A stretch of 13,434 nucleotides of DNA from Beijerinckiaceae bacterium (GTDB lineage: Bacteria > Pseudomonadota > Alphaproteobacteria > Rhizobiales > Beijerinckiaceae). The notes beneath the pieces are model-generated. The model saw only the letters and a program-made list of their open reading frames with translations. It did no database searches and was not told the DNA's origin. Location: NCBI GenBank assembly GCA_947455285.1, contig CANGOK010000059.1, positions 1 through 13,434 of the forward strand, given 5' to 3'. This document shows, piece after piece, positions 13,094 through 13,434 of the stretch (position 1 is the first letter of the stretch; each line of letters opens with the position of its first letter). Both the position numbers and the translations under genes were made by a program.

Positions 13094-13434
13094 ATGGACC
13101 TCGCAGAAACCTATTTAAGCGACGCCTCGCCTTATCATTTAACCGAGGCTATAGCTCCGCAGGCCGCCAGATCCACTGTGGCGAAAGCCCACCCGCCTGT
13201 CCCCGATTATCTAAGTCGCCATTACTGGTGGGCCTATATTGACCCGAAGGCGGTGGCGTTCTTTGAGCGGCGCTGGCTCGTAAATCTTATTCTCCTTGGA
13301 AATTATGATCGGCTCGCCAGAGCGGCTGTCAACAAAATCGACGTGGGGGCAGGAACCAAGGTTCTCCAGATCGCCTGCGCTTATGGGGCGCTATCCCCGA
13401 TGCTGGCGCAGAAAACGGATGCAGCCAACGCCCG
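13094..13434 (+). CDS. rquA: RquA-like class I SAM-dependent methyltransferase homologue, probable rhodoquinone biosynthesis (N-terminal part)
   Basis: From ATG 13094, preceded by AGGAGC (13081-13086), 113 residues are visible before the right edge. The segment RHYWWAYIDPKAV (42-54) followed by FFERRWLVNLILLGNYDRL (56-74) is what I recognise from RquA, the methyltransferase relative that converts ubiquinone to rhodoquinone. The SAM motif I is atypical, KVLQIACAYGALSPML (89-104), without the usual D/ExGxGxG; RquA proteins are known for such a deviant motif I. Rhodoquinone serves as low-potential electron carrier for fumarate reduction under hypoxia, and an FNR/FixK box lies just upstream. TTA, ATA and CTA codons are used (residues 8, 16, 20, 40), rare in neighbouring genes, which fits horizontal acquisition. 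A different quinone-related methyltransferase remains possible since the C-terminal half is missing. Confidence 0.68.
   Translation, partial: MDLAETYLSDASPYHLTEAIAPQAARSTVAKAHPPVPDYLSRHYWWAYIDPKAVAFFERRWLVNLILLGNYDRLARAAVNKIDVGAGTKVLQIACAYGALSPMLAQKTDAANA

Overview
The window is GC-rich, tightly packed proteobacterial chromosome. Gene content (Bug/TctC-type binding proteins, a nitrilotriacetate-monooxygenase-type LLM enzyme, a TrxC-like protein, a FixK/FNR-type box, a probable rhodoquinone gene) suggests an alphaproteobacterium, perhaps of the Hyphomicrobiales. That assignment is inference, because there is no rRNA or other marker gene. Almost everything is coding: the longest gap between genes is about 160 bp, so no stretch over 300 bp lacks a gene. 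I saw no tRNA, rRNA, CRISPR array, insertion sequence or prophage gene.

Region A (1-5068) looks like a catabolic or peripheral-metabolism island. A minus-strand operon encodes a metal-dependent cyclase/hydrolase, a cupin and an SDR oxidoreductase (cut by the left edge), joined by two 4-bp ATGA overlaps. Divergent from it is an amidohydrolase of the gamma-resorcylate decarboxylase/ACMSD group. This converges without any gap on a malate/lactate dehydrogenase-family (Ldh) oxidoreductase, which is itself divergent from a two-component LLM flavin monooxygenase. Together they suggest oxidation, ring or amide hydrolysis, decarboxylation and NAD(P)-linked redox steps on an aromatic or heterocyclic acid. 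The substrate cannot be read from the sequence.

Region B (5072-6600) holds a rhodanese-TrxC-like thioredoxin pair on the minus strand. The thioredoxin carries an internal frameshifting deletion. Divergent from the pair is a TehB/TPMT-like methyltransferase followed by a GC-rich stem-loop.

Region C (6600-11751) is a set of periplasmic solute-binding proteins with no membrane subunit in the window: two paralogous ABC-type (family 1) and two paralogous TctC/Bug-type. One TctC gene is in an operon with an Asp/Glu-racemase-superfamily protein that lacks both catalytic cysteines. The other is translationally coupled to an ABC-type binding protein.

Region D (11757-13434) has a Ser-rich protein with sixteen consecutive octapeptide repeats, a four-helix DoxX-family membrane protein, and the start of a divergent methyltransferase that resembles RquA of rhodoquinone biosynthesis. 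A textbook FNR/FixK box lies between DoxX and the RquA-like gene, which suggests a low-oxygen respiratory switch. This is the most interesting part of the window.
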